NCBI GenBank assembly: GCA_030144725.1
Contig: JASKMD010000026.1
Span: forward strand, 8,460,100 to 8,524,099
DNA from: Haematococcus lacustris
Taxonomy: Eukaryota; Chlorophyta; Chlorophyceae; Chlamydomonadales; Haematococcaceae
Length of the DNA stretch: 64,000 nt
Direction: 5' to 3'
The position numbers and the translations under genes are program-made. This document shows, in pieces, positions 21,844 through 33,650 of the stretch; position 1 is the first letter of the stretch, and each line of letters starts with the position of its first letter. A model generated the notes under the pieces. That model had not been told where the DNA came from. It was given only the letters and a program-made list of their open reading frames with translations, and searched no databases.

Positions 21844-22198
21844 ACCCTTTGCGCTTCATGTCTAGGATCTGGAAGATACATTAACAAAGGTGCATACGAG
21901 CGCCAAGCAAGCCAGCTAAGCGGCGTGAGCAAGTGAGAGATTTTGCGCACTGAAGCATTTAGTTACTTTTGTTTGTTTGCATTAACAAAATAACGTCGCG
22001 GCCGCTATTAGTATGTAACTGGTGCTCTTTGCAGCTGGCACATCCCAGCAACCTTGTACCGGCATCATCAACTACCTCCTCAGATTTCATAGCAAGGTGG
22101 TTGCGGCGGTTCATACTGGGTTTCCCTTAAACTGAGCTGACTTGCCGCGAACCTTGCAGATCGTTAGACCCTGCCATCTATCATCCGACCCTGCCACA

Positions 22199-24391
22199 AT
22201 GCAAATCAGCGGGCAGCGATCGTTGGGCGGGGCCACGTCGCGGCACCGCTCAGAGTGCGCTTCTCTGACGCGATCAGCACGCACGGTGCAAGCTCGTCCA
22301 AGTGCGGGGAAGCGGAGTTTGCCCGAGCGTTACCGCAATGTCATCGCCGCGACGTCTCAGACATATGGGCGAGACATCACCGCAGCGCCACGCCTCATTC
22401 AGCACAAAACGGAGGTGCGCCCCCCATGTGTGCAATTCTCTCTCTCCCATCGCAATTCTCAGGTCACAGCAGCGATCGTAGAAAACGCTCAGAAAGAGTT
22501 CAGTGCACGCCTAGCAAGCGATGCATAACGCTTTGTGCACACACCAGCGTGTCGCAGCACACTAGCGTGTCGCAGCACACGCCATGCCCCCGTCCTCAAA
22601 TGCCCTCGGCCACTGACTTGCACCTAGGCACCCTCAGCAGGGCACGACCAGGTCTTCCCATTCAACCTGCGTCTGGCAGCCACCTCCCTGACCACCTCCC
22701 TCACGCCTCTTGGCTGCCCCCTCTGGGAGGGGCAACCCTGATTGAGAGGCAGCCATGCAGCTAGCCAAGCTTTGGCCTGTGACCTGTTTGCTGAGCCCCT
22801 GAGTTGCAGTCGGCACTTGGTGGTCCCAACTGCCCATGCAGGGCCAGGTCTAGCACCCGGTGCGCGCCCTCCCTTTCCCCCCAGCCTGCAGCCTGGCCTG
22901 GCCTGGTTGCCCCTCTCAACACCATAACCCTATAGCTGCCCCCCATGCACCCCCGCAGCCAGCAACCTGGGTTGCCATGACCACCCATGCGTGCCTCCCA
23001 CCCATCCTTCAAAACCACCTTCAAAACCACCCTGGAGCTGGCCCCCACCCACAACATGCCCCACCACCTACCTGCCTGCGCAGGCCTTCTGGTTCTACCG
23101 CTTCCTGTCCATCGTGTACGACTCCATCGTGAACCCGGGGCACTGGACTGAGGACATGCGGGAGGATGCGCTGCAGCCAGCACTGCTCAACGACCCCAAC
23201 CTCAAGGTCAGGCCCCTGCCCCTGCCCCTGCCCCTGCCCCTGCCCCTGCCCCTGCCCCTGCCCCTGCCCCTGCCCCTGCCCCTGCCCCTGCCCCTGCCCC
23301 TGCCCCTGCCCCTGCCCTGGCCCTGGCCCTGGCCCTGGCCCCATCACCTGCTGCATCCTCATGTCAACGCACCAAGGCCGGGGAAGAGGAGGGCACTGGG
23401 GTGTAAGGCGGCATGCGGTTTGAAGGGATATGGCTGGACACCCGGCGACCCCCATGGCCTATGTGATTGCTGTACAACGAGGCATGTTCACTGGAGGCTC
23501 TATCCTGACGCACTAAGGCTGAGGAAGAGGAGGGGAAGGAGGAGGAGGAGGAGGAGGAGGAGGCCACCACCTGATACAGCCAGGCCTGGCCCCCCTTACT
23601 GTGCAGGTGGTGGACGTGGGCGGGGGCACCGGCTTCTGCACCTTAGGCATTGTGAAGAGCATCGCCCCGCAGAATGTCACCCTGATTGACCAGTGAGCGG
23701 GGGCGAGGGGCGGGGGCCGGGGGCGAGGGGCCGGGGGGGAAGGGTCATGATGTTGCAGCAGGGGCCCGTCGGGCCGATCAGCAGATAGAATCAGCTGTTT
23801 GGTAAGACAAGGGATAGCAGCTAGGCAGAGTGGGTGAGGAGGCCAAGTTGAGGGCCCTAGGGGCAGGGAGTGAGGCAGGGGGGGGACAGGCTGGCTGGGC
23901 AGTCCTTCACTGTCTGCGCTGGGGTGTGAGTGCTGCTACGGGCTGAGGGCTGCAGGTCACCCCACCAGCTGGCCAAGGCGCGGGCCAAGCCAGCCCTGAA
24001 GGGCGTCACCATCATGGAGGTGGGAGTCAGCCCCTGCTAGTCCTGGCACCTGCACTGACCCAGCCCCCCCCCCCCCCTCCCACTCCCCCGCCCTAGCCTC
24101 CCTGCCTCCTTGCCCCATCTACCTGGCCTGGCAGTTGGCCTTAAGCCCCTTCCTACTGCCCTCCCCCTGTCCCTCCCCCTCCTGCCCTGCATGACGCCCG
24201 CCTGACCACCCTGGACAACCTATTGTATGGCCTTCAGTCCCTACCCTGCTTACTTCCTTCTGCCGCCCTTTGACCTGCCCCACATACCACTGGCCCTCCT
24301 CATGCCGCCCTTGTACCGCTGCCCCCTCACCTCCTGGCTGCCCTGCCTGCCTGCTGGCCCCATCCCTTCACCCCAGCTGACCTTCGCTGCC

Positions 24392-24433
<42 letters not shown>

Positions 24434-26106
24434 AGGGGGATGCCGAAGACCTGCCCTTTGCCACGGACAGCTTTGACCGCTACGTGTCAGCGGGCTCCAT
24501 TGAGTATTGGCCTGAGCCACAGCGCGGCATCAAGGAGTCCTACCGGGTTATCAAGGAGGGGGGGGTGGCCTGCATGATTGGACCAGTGCACCCCACCTTC
24601 TGGCTGTCAAGGTCAGGCGGGGCAGGGGGAGGGTGGAGGGGGGCAGGGGGGGCAGCCTAGGGTGGTGGGGGGGGGCAGGGTGTGGGGGGCCAGGGAGGTC
24701 GGGCTGGATGACAGCCCGCGCTTCATTGCTGGGGGGAGGGCAGGGGAGGGAGGCAGAGGGGGGTGGGTGCGGGGGGCAGGGTGTGGGGGTGGGCTGGAGT
24801 GAGCTGACCTCTGGCAGGGAGGGCAGGCTGGGTGAAGGCCTGCGCTTCATTGCTTGGCTGCAGGTTCTTTGCTGACGTGTGGATGCTGTTCCCCACGGAG
24901 GAGGAGTATGTGGAGGTGAGGCGGGACACAGGAGGCGCTGGGCGCAGCAGGCGCTGGGCGCTAGGTCTGGCACCTCCCTTGCGGTGGCAGTACCTCAGCT
25001 GGCTGGTGGCACTGGCAAGCTGGCTGCCACTGGGGCTGTGACCTGGCTGGATAGCCACCAGTGGCACCAGTGGCTGAGCAGTGGGGGCAGGGCAGGGCAG
25101 GGGGGGCAGGCTGCAAGCTAGCAGGCTGCCTCCAGGCGCAGTGGCCACCACGCAGGTCCCCCCTTGCTGTCGTCATGCTGACACTTTGCTGGCAGCTGGG
25201 AATGCTTGGGGGGCTGGGCTGGGCTGGGCTGGGCTAGGGGGAGGCCTGACCTGCCGTAATGCACTGCCCTGTGGGCGTGTTGCTCGCGGCTCTGCCATGT
25301 CCATGCTGACCTGCTGCCAAGCAGGAGGGGCGGTCCCCCCTTCCCGGCACCTTCACGGGTAGGGGTATTGGTAGGGGAAGGGGAACCCTAAGCCAACCCT
25401 GCTAAGTCCGCTCTACCCGCCTGCCTTGCACCCTCCCCTATGCCCTTCACCTCTGCCTGCCCTCCTGCCCTCCTGCCCTCCTGCCTGCCCCCTCAGTGGT
25501 TCACCAAGGCCGGGTTTGTGGACGTGAAGATCAAGCGCATTGGGCCCTCATGGTACCGGGGGGTCAGGCGCCACGGTCTCATCATGGGCTGCAGTGTGAC
25601 CGGGGTGAAGCCCAAGGTGTGAGAGGGGGGTGGGAGGGGCAACAGGGGATACAACAGGCTGGCTGGGATGGTAAGGAAGCAAGCGGGCAGGCAGGTAGGG
25701 AGTCATCCCGGCAGGTTGGGCAGGTCAGTGTTGGAGGGAAGTAGATGAGAGGGGAAAATAGGAGTGTGGTCAACCTGTGGGAACCCCCCATGAGTGGGGG
25801 TGGGGCGATCAGGTAGAGTGAGCAATGCAAGTTTGCGAGTTGGAGTGAGGGAGTGTGGCCTGCAAGTGCAGGCCTGAACTTATTCGTTGGTTGGTTGGTT
25901 GGTTGGTTGATTGGTTGGTTGTGCAGGCGGGCGAGTCCCCGCTGGTGATGGGGCCCAAAGAGGAGGTGTCTGGCTCCATGAACACCAACCCCATCAGCTT
26001 CCTGTTCCGCCTGATGCTGGGCACAGCGGCTGGCTTCTGGTACTTCATCCTGCCCGTGTACTTCTACCTCAAGAACCTGGTGTGGCCTAAGAACTGGCCC
26101 ATGTGA
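22199..26106 (+). CDS. VTE3: MPBQ/MSBQ methyltransferase, plastid inner envelope (8 exons)
   Basis: It methylates 2-methyl-6-phytyl- and 2-methyl-6-solanyl-1,4-benzoquinone with S-adenosylmethionine, a shared step of tocopherol and plastoquinone synthesis. Exons: 22199-22414, 23084-23206, 23607-23692, 23956-24019, 24436-24611, 24864-24915, 25497-25616, 25927-26106. They sum to 338 residues in phase, the usual plant length. An Arg/Ser-rich transit peptide precedes RLIQHKTEAFWFYRFLS. The SAM-binding motif I reads VVDVGGGTGFCTLG. Further plant VTE3 blocks are SPHQLAKARAK, GDAEDLPF, DRYVSAGSIEYWPEPQRGI, FFADVWMLFPTEEEY and WYRGVRRHGLIMGC. The C-terminal hydrophobic stretch (GFWYFILPVYFYL) is the expected membrane anchor. 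Introns carry (CCCCTG)n, (GCT)n and (GGTT)n repeats. An ATG just upstream at 22142 in another exon frame is less likely as start. Confidence 0.95.
23212..23341 (+). repeat. (CCCCTG)n then (CCCTGG)n hexamer repeat in VTE3 intron 2
   Basis: About 18 CCCCTG units begin a few bases after the exon 2 donor, followed by several CCCTGG units. Confidence 0.92.
24391..24434 (+). repeat. (GCT)n triplet directly at the VTE3 exon 5 acceptor
   Basis: About 14 GCT triplets form the final bases of intron 4 and run into the TAG acceptor at 24433-24435, taking the place of a normal pyrimidine tract. Confidence 0.85.
25884..25921 (+). repeat. (GGTT)n tetramer next to the VTE3 last acceptor
   Basis: About nine GGTT units, with one GATT variant, immediately precede the TGTGCAG acceptor of exon 8. 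Confidence 0.85.
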
Positions 26107-27255
26107 AGGCACCCAGTCCCCACCTTCCCAGACCTCCTGTGCATGTGGGCTGCACATAGGCATGCAAGCATGCTGGGCTCCATGTTCAGGCAGTGGTGGG
26201 CGCTGCTGATGTGACTTTGCCCATTAGGTGTGACCAGAGTGTGACAGGCAGTGTGGGGTGTCAAGGTATGCTATGGTGCGGCAGAGGGTACAACAAGGGT
26301 GGGGGGGGCATAACAAGAGCAGCGCAGTGCACAGGACTTGGCGCAGTTGTACATACCATGCACACCACCCAACCACGATGTGACATGGGTGTCAGCGCAA
26401 TGGTTGTATTGTTGACCCAACATCGGGTGCTTGGCGGTGGTTATGGTCATGAGAGGGTGTGACAGAGCTTGAGAGCAGGTGATACAGGATGCCATGCTGG
26501 CAGACTGCAACCCAAGCGCCAGGTGGTGATGGCAGCGGGCACCCCGGCCATTGGTCCCGCCAACCCGTGACAGGCCTGCGCATCGCACCACGCGCTATTA
26601 AAGGGTAGCTGAGGCTATCGCGGTAAGTCACGCGCGCTGAAACTCGCGTTTTGGACTGAAGCCTTGTCCCAGTACACCGCCCGCCATTCCCGCGGACTGT
26701 GAACATGGTCGCTCGCTGCAGCCTGGGGCTCAACGGGGTGCCACCGTACGTGGGTCGCAGGTCGAAGCGCAAGATTCCCTGGGTTGGGTCGGGACCCCTC
26801 ATGGCCCGGGCCCTTCCTGACACCTGGCGCGAGACCTGCCTGACCCTGCCTCCAAGCATGCAGAGCATCTCACTGAGGTGTCAGCAGCACTGTGCGTGGA
26901 CTTTGTTTCACTACCGTGCACTCTGCTGAAGCCTAGACCCCATCATTTCGGGGCTTCGTTCAAGTCCTTTAACTTTTCGGTCAGTGGTCCTATCCGCGTG
27001 CTTACACCTTTGTCGGACAGCTAGGCGAGTCTACATTCCGGGATGTACCCCCAGGCATGCTCCATCACCTAGTTTGGTACATACAATAACAAAATATGGC
27101 AGAGGGTGAATGTGGCATGGGGCAATCTCATTACAGTGAGCGATTGGCGGCGTCCTTGGGTGCATCCCCGACGGTGTGGACCCTGTGCTGCCCTTGGGCG
27201 CCCTCATCGTTGCATTTCTCGCACTGTGTCCTGTGAAATTTGCGATGGGCCGTCA

Positions 27256-28741
27256 TGGACCCCGACGTCGCGCTGCACTGGCACACCATAAAGCGATACG
27301 TGCCAAGCTGGTAAGTAGTGGCAATGGCAGTGGCGGACACCTCCATTGTGGCGGAATCCACCATTGTGGCGGGAACCCATACCTTAACATCCTCCTCCTC
27401 CACCCTTCACCCTGCAGAGCCCTACCGAGCTGCCAGCCCTTGAAACAGCCCTTGCAACACCACAACAGTCAAGCAGGGGTGCCAGCACATGGGGCCATAA
27501 GCGCCCACGCACCTGCCTTGGCCGGGGCGCCCAGCAGCAGCTGAGCATGGACCAGCAGGAGCTGCAGGGTGCCCAGCACCAGCTGGCTGTGGACCAGCAG
27601 CTGCTGCAGGATGCCCAACGCCAGGTGGCTGTGGACCAGCAGCAGCTGCAGGGTGCCCAGCACCAGCTGGCTGTGGACCAGCAGCAGCTGCAGGGTGCCC
27701 AGCACCAGCTGGCTGTGGACCAGCAGCAGCTGCAGGGTGCCCAGCACCAGCTGAGCCTGGACCAGCAGCAGTTGAAGGGTGCCCAGCACCAGCTGAGCCT
27801 GGACCAGCAGCAGTTGAAGGGTGCCCAGCACCAGCTGGCTCTTGACCTGCAGCAGCTGCAGGGTGTCAAGCGGCAGCTGACCCTAGATCAGGAGCATGGT
27901 CATGAAGCAGTTGTGCATGTGGTCAGATGGGTGCGCAGCTCAGTTCAAGGGCACACCGGCATTGCAGCTGCACCGGCGCATGGCCATGAGGTACAAGGTG
28001 TCAGTGTGGTGGTCGTATGGGGCCACATCTCATTTCAAGGGCCGCCATGACTCTGAGGGTGGGGTTTTCAAGCATAGCATGGCAGCCAGAGTCTTGGCTG
28101 ATCACCCAGTTCTCAGTGCAGAGTGCAAGGCTCAACAGCTGGCAGGTGTGCATAATGTAGAGTGTGTGGTGCCTGCTGCACAGCTAGCTGCCAGTGTTGC
28201 ACATCAGACTAGGGGGAGCGTGCAGCGGCGGTGGTGTTTGGTGCTGAAGGATGAGGAGGTTGAGAAGTGTGCTGAGCCTGACCCTGATGCGCACAGGCTG
28301 CTGCGCACCATCTCTGGGTCGCGGGCCATGCATGCAATGTTCTTCCCCGCAGATGGGGTTGCGCCCATGTGGTCTGAGACTGCATGTGCGTGTGTGAGGC
28401 ACATGGGCAGCAAGCCACAGCAGTGCATGTGTCATGGAGCATCTACCCTGAGCAGCATTCCCATGTTTGGACGTGTGACACTGGCAAGTGACAAGGAGGA
28501 AGATGCTGAGTGCTTGAAGCTTTTGCATGCACGGGCACCACACATTGCAAGCTCTTACATGACCTTGACAATGCATCTGCTGAAGGAGTATGCCCGGGGG
28601 TGCTTGGGGTGGAAGGGCAAGAGGTTGACGCAGAAGAAGCCATTGCTTAGGGCTGACATCTTGGAACATCTGAGGTGGGAGCAAGAGATGGAGGAGGATC
28701 AGTTGGCTGAAGTGGGGGATGACGAGGCAAATGACATGTAA
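27256..28741 (+). CDS. Transposase-like protein with Gln-rich repeats and DDE-like core
   Basis: The reading starts ATG GAC CCC at 27256 ([19 protein letters not shown]), breaks at a GTAAGT donor (27311) and resumes after the CAG at 27416-27418 with [15 protein letters not shown]. From 27547 seven or so 14-residue repeats ([14 protein letters not shown] type) form a probable coiled coil. A frame change or unplaced intron near 27890 leads to the frame starting at 27896, which ends with a stop at 28741. That part contains [11 protein letters not shown] and [20 protein letters not shown]. The aspartate blocks and the GKG/GG-like block resemble a DDE-type transposase family I know only as uncharacterised proteins. 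The C-terminus is basic then acidic. The location between inverted repeats supports a transposition role. Confidence 0.5.
27547..27862 (+). repeat. 42-bp coding tandem repeat
   Basis: About 7.5 units of 42 bases (core GACCAGCAGCAGCTGCAGGG) encode 14-residue Gln-rich units in the element's ORF. Units differ by point changes such as GCTGTG/AGCCTG. Confidence 0.9.
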
Positions 28742-29231
28742 GGCAAAGCACCTTCGATTGAAACCAGCAGCAGCAACGAATCCAGAATAGCACAACTGAG
28801 CCGATAGAGAAACTGAGCCAATGGAGAAAGTGAGCCAATAGAGCCGAAAACGTTAAGAGTGCCATGCACCCAACTTGAACCGACTTGTGCGAAGCGTGGC
28901 GAGACTCAGTCTCGTGGTGTAATGACATGGCTCGGTGACATGGCGCACTGCGATGGCCTACTCCGCAGTACTGCGAGGCTGCCTCTTTAGTGCGAACTTT
29001 GCTACGGATGCCACGGAGCGCCTCGCTTCCCTGCTCTTGTAGCTGGGTCGCTGCTTGTTTGCGCTATCTCAGTTTTCGACCTGGTGGCGGGCGGTGTACT
29101 GGGACAAGGCTTCAGTCCAAAACGCGAGTTTCAGCGCGCGTGACTTACCGCGATAGCCTCAGCTACCCTTTAATAGCGCGTGGTGCGATGCGCAGGCCTG
29201 TCACGGGTTGGCGGGACCAATGGCCGGGGTG

Positions 29232-30202
29232 ACCAGCGGCAGTGCTCGTTGTGAATTGTTGTGGTGGGCGAGGGTAGGGCGCGAGCCATATGTATACAGG
29301 ACGGGGTAAGTGAAGAATCTGAGTTGAAGTTGCGTACGAATATGCGTCGTACGAGTAGGGTCGGACAATATCATGTCGTAAGCGCATCCCCCTCGATAGG
29401 TCCAGGAAGCTCAAGTCAATGGCACCTAAGCTCTCCCCGCCATGTACCGGTGCACCAGCGCGTGGCGCACGGAAGCTGCTTCCTCGCCGTCCCCGGCTAC
29501 AATGTTGGGTTTCCTGAACACTCCTTCACCCATTCCTCTGGAAGTGCGTTGCAAGAAGTTCTGAACGGGAACAGCAGCAACCTATCAACAGTGTCCGCAA
29601 CCTTTTTCTTCCAGCAGCCAGGCGAACAGCTCAAACAGCACAGTTTGTGGGGCTGCTACTGGCCCACATCACGACTAGGACTGTCCTTGCCAGCAGAGCC
29701 CCTGACCTGCTACCCTGACCTGCAGCAGCCACCTTCCAATGAAGGTGAGACTGGTGAAACATGTAGGCTTTGTCAGCAGCGCAAATGGCTCTTCCACACC
29801 TACAGCATGTTTTACACGGCTCAAACCATGAGCCCGGATGTTGCTCGCTACCCCTCCCCCATCAAGGCACCAAGGCTACAGCAATCCAGTGCGCCTCCTA
29901 GCGGTGCCTGCAAGCCTCCCCCACACATGCACCCAACACGCCTGCACATCATCTGCGCCAAGGCCTAGCACATGTACCTGGCGTACACCCCTGCAGCCTA
30001 CCCAGCAACAGCAGGTGCCATGACTGGCTGGTGCCCACCTCCCCTGAATGAGGTCAGAAGTTGCGCGCCACAGTAGGCCTGGGGCAGCACTGAGAGAGCA
30101 TGTTGCCCTCCACCCCTGGAGCTACACCCTGGCTGGCTGCTAGGGAGGCCAACCCTGCAGTGTCTGAACTAAGATGGGTGGGCTGGGCTGGCCAGAGCTT
30201 GC
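29232..30202. other. Intergenic, no gene recognised
   Basis: Nearly 1 kb between the TIR element and the RBX gene. One plus-strand frame is open from 29261 to 29968, but its translation shows no family motif and no splice logic, so I leave it uncalled. A CRLCQQRKW piece near 29760 is the only Cys pair seen. Confidence 0.45.
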
Positions 30203-30907
30203 TCAATCCAGACCAACAGTGCCCCCGGGCAAGATTTTCTCAATCTTTGCAAACTCCCATTCCTGCAGGCAGGGTGCTAGCCAGGTGTTGGTGCCATGCA
30301 TGGCTGAGCTGTTGCACTGTATCTGGTGTGCACATGGTTTCTTGGACTTCCAGGAGAGCCCTATCTGGAGCCACTGACCTACAGCAGGGGCTAGGGGTGT
30401 GTTGCGGGACTGAAAGCCCCAACACACCTTGTTGCACAGCGGGCATGCACTGCGAGTCTTCAACCATCTCTGGATGCAGTCGAGATGGAACACATGCCCA
30501 CAGCAACCCCATGCTATGCTCAACCCTGGGTGGTCAGCATCGCCAGTGGGGTTAGCCTGCAATGTGCACCGAACCCCAGGTGCAACAACACATTCTTGCC
30601 AGGGCTTTACCGTGCGGACACCTGAACTGTAATGATGCAGCTGCAGCTGCGAATGACTCCATGTGCGGCGTGCTCTGTTTTGGAAAGCAGCGTAGTCGAC
30701 ACGCACCTGATACTCAATGCTCGGCTCGTACAAATTGTTTCTGCAGATGGCGCAGGTGTCCGTGCAGATTGCCCAGGACCACATCGCCACAGCGTTCCAT
30801 TTCTTGATCTCAAACCGCTTCCCGCTCTTGGAACTTTTCGCCTTGCTTCCGCTCGCTACCTCAGTGACTGCCTCCTCCGCATCCACCATTTTCTCGTCAT
30901 CCGACAT
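30203..30907 (-). CDS. RBX1: RING-box protein of cullin-RING ubiquitin ligases (RBX/ROC family)
   Basis: The protein recruits ubiquitin- or NEDD8-charged E2 to a cullin. Three exons keep phase: 30707-30907, 30428-30556, 30203-30262; 129 residues with clean GTGCGT and GTGTGT donors. Residues 1-35 are an acidic then Ser/Lys tail. The cullin-binding strand reads KRFEIKKWNAVAMWSW. RING-H2 ligands follow: CAIC, the RBX-type inserted loop, then CGHVFHLDCIQRW, and CPLC. The end is EWEFAKIEKI plus nine residues. The eighth ligand is Cys (CPLCN), where canonical RBX1 has Asp (CPLDN). The inserted loop lacks the cysteines and histidine that bind the extra zinc in animal and plant RBX1. The symbol is therefore a family call; RBX2-like is the alternative. 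APC11 is less likely because of the KRF..KKWNAVAMW strand. Confidence 0.85.
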   Translation of the reverse strand: MSDDEKMVDAEEAVTEVASGSKAKSSKSGKRFEIKKWNAVAMWSWAICTDTCAICRNNLYEPSIEYQVRVDYAAFQNRARRTWSHSQLQLHHYSSGVRTVKPWQECVVAPGVRCTLQANPTGDADHPGLSIAWGCCGHVFHLDCIQRWLKTRSACPLCNKVCWGFQSRNTPLAPAVGQWLQIGLSWKSKKPCAHQIQCNSSAMHGTNTWLAPCLQEWEFAKIEKILPGGTVGLD

Positions 30908-31179
30908 TGCGAATAATGTGGGTTTTGTGAAGGCTCCAGGTCTAGCTCGGAAGCTGTCAAGCGCACACAATGCAAAGGTGAAATAACCCAGTTAGGTTAT
31001 CGGTGTTTCACGCGTGCATGAGAGGAGCTTTGCCCGTGCGCAGGGTGGTTAAAAGTTGGTTTGAACCCAGGAAGCTGGTCCAGAAACCTGGTCCTAGGGA
31101 ATCGAGGTGAAGTGTGCATTTGACGGCTATATTGCAACTTGTGACTCTTGTACTTAAACTCTTGTGACTCAGTACCCCC

Positions 31180-31600
31180 ACCCCCACCCCCTCCCCCACC
31201 CACACCCCTTCCACCACCAGCAGGGCAGCAGGGCAACAGGGCAACAGGGCAACTGCCCCACCACTTGTTCGCTGCTGCCCCACCACCTGCCCGCTGCTGC
31301 CCCACACCCTGCCCGCTAACCCCACACCCTGCCAGCTGCTGCCCCACACCCTGCTCGCTGCTGCCCCACCACCTGCCCGCTGCTGCCCCACACCCTGGCA
31401 GCTGCTGCCCCACACCCTGGCAGCTGCTGCCCCACCCCCTTCCCCACCCACACCTGCCCTTCCCCCACCCCCAGCCCCACCCCCACACCAGCAGGGCAGC
31501 AGCAACAGCAGCAGGGCAGCAGCAGCAGGGCAGCAGCAGCGGGAGTCACACCCTACCCCCTGCTGCCACACACCCCCTACCCCCTTCTGCCTGCTGAGTA
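31180..31600 (-). repeat. C-rich tandem repeat (CTGCTGCCCCACACCCTGC units)
   Basis: Degenerate units of about 27-30 bases around GCTGCTGCCCCACACCCTGC, flanked by CCCCCACCC runs and CAGCAGGGCAG runs. Confidence 0.8.
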
Positions 31601-33269
31601 ACCCCGTTCACTCTGTTCACCCTGTTGAGTAGACTGAGTTGCCCTGTTCCTTACTCACTGACACAGATGTTGAAAAATAGCACGGCGTTCCATGGACCGT
31701 GCCTGTTGGAAATGACTTTGGCGCGACCCGACATTGCCTTGCAAAAGCGACCAGCCCACTCCGACCGCGTGCACCCTAAGCCCTCGCACCCATTGCACCC
31801 CTTCCCACCCCCTCGCGCCCCCACCATCTCCCAGCCTCCCGCATAAGCCTCCCACCCCCTCCCAGCCCCAGCCCCGCCCTCCCACCCCCTCCCCACCCCT
31901 CCCACCCCCTCCCAGCCCTCGGCATCAGTCCCTGTGGCGTGCTCACCTATTAGACCTGATAAACTCACCAAGGGCTGGCTACCTGCACTGCCCTAGCGGC
32001 GTAACAGCCACAGCAAGGAGAGCTAAGGCTATTGCCCTGCAGGTGCAGGCCGAGAATAAGATGTTAATAATCAAGGCCGAATTGCAACAAGCCATCGAGG
32101 AGGTCTTTGATGCTAGAGGTCAATACCTAGAGGAGAAGCAAGCAGCACATGCAAGCAGCACATGCAAGCAGGACAACGGCAGCTAAGGTTGGAGACTGAG
32201 TCACTTGGTGTCTTGTTGCAGCAACACGCGTTGGCTATGACACTTGCAAGGCGTAATCAGCACCGCCTAGGAGCCCAATTGCGCAAATGTCAGCGCCGCA
32301 CCTCACTTACCCCTGGGCTGCTCACCCCTCCTGCTGCCCCCCTTGGCAGCAGCAGGCAGCAGGTGCTAGTGCAGCCCTAGGGTTGCTCAGCCCTCCATGT
32401 GTTGCTACAGCTGAGGAGCAGCAGGAGGCCACAGTGGAGATGAACACTAGCTTGCCACGCAAGCGTAAGGCGACACAACCAGCCGAGCAAGGTAACATAG
32501 CAATGTCTACACACCTTGTGGGGCCTTGCAGAGTGGCCAGGGCATCCGTACTGCTCAGTTGCATCGGTTTGAGATGCCATGAGAGTCGTTTTTACTGCGA
32601 CGACTGTCCCTGTTTGCAGGTGCTCCTGGGCCAGGCAAGTTGCGGCGATCGCTCGCGACGAGGCCCGCATGAGCAAAACGTGCATGGATTCGAAAGCCGC
32701 CACTGCGCATCGCACTCGGGGGACCCCAACTAACAGAAAACCTACCCCTGGTAGTAGGATGGCTGTAACTCTGCACTCACTGCGCCAAATATTATGCTAG
32801 ATAATTTACAATGTAGGCAAGCCAGCCAGCTACCTCTCACCCACTTTGGGTAATTATCCAGTCAGTAGGCCGTGCACAGTGAAGCATCAAAGTCAGTGAT
32901 TTAAATTTAAGCCGTTGCGGAGCATGCAGTCATCGCTGCGACCGCCCGCGTCGCTTAGGCTGCTCTACATGAGCATGCGCATCGGCAGCAGCAGTCGGAT
33001 CGGAGAACGGTTGCGGGAATGTTTGCCGGGAGCTGCTCAACCTGTGCCCGTAACACCATGGCGTCGTTCTGTGCCTTGTTCATCTGAGCTTTCAAGCCAT
33101 TGGGGCTGCACTTAAAACCTGCCTTGGGTGAGGCATTTAGCTTTTGTAACTGTTGACACTTTTTCTTGCTGAGCCTCTTACCCCCCATGGTGGTGGCTAG
33201 GGCTGGGAAGGGACGGGGAAGGGAAGGGGGAGTAGGTAGCGAGCAAGGGAGAGGGTGGGTAGGCTTGGA

Positions 33270-33650
33270 GGTTGTGGGCTGGGAGGGGGTGGGCTAGGAG
33301 GGGGTGGGCTAGGAGGGGGTGGGCTGGGAGGGGGAGGCTGGGAAGGGGTGGGCTAGGAGGGGGTGGGCTGGGAGGGGGAGGCTGGGAAGGGGTGGGCTAG
33401 GAGGGGGTGGGCTGGGAGGGGGAGGCTGGGAAGGGGTGGGCTAGGAGGGGGTGGGCTGGGAAGGGGTGGGCTGGGAGGGGTGGACTGGGAGGGGGTGGGC
33501 TAGGAGAGGGTGTAAGAGTAGCGTACGAGCTGGGAAGAGTAGGCTGGGATAGGTGGGCTGGGAGAGGTGGGCTGGGAGGGGGTGGGCTGGGAGGGGTGGA
33601 TTGGGAGGGGGTGGGCTTATGGGGGGTGGGCTAGGAGGGCTAGGAGAGGG
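33270..33650 (+). repeat. [18 protein letters not shown] minisatellite
   Basis: More than twenty degenerate copies of a 14-17-base unit (GGGTGGGCTGGGAGGGGG, GGGTGGGCTAGGAGGGGG, AGGCTGGGAAGGGG), with a longer 60-base period visible at 33320-33450. Confidence 0.85.

Larger units (their letters stand above)
26540..29231 (+). mobile_element. 2.7-kb TIR element with DDE-like ORF
   Basis: The ends are long inverted repeats of about 150 bases: CACCCCGGCCATTGGTCCCG inward from 26540 matches the reverse complement of the sequence ending at 29231, through the block TTTTGGACTGAAGCCTTGTC to about 26690/29085. CAGCGG lies just outside or at the tip of both ends (26534-26539 and 29234-29239), a possible 6-base target duplication with one or two terminal bases unsettled. 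The interior codes on the plus strand (27256-28741). The class is not certain. Confidence 0.75.

Noticed and set aside
29261..29968. Open frame of 235 residues right of the TIR element
   Set aside because: No motif, start context or splice logic supports it as a gene.
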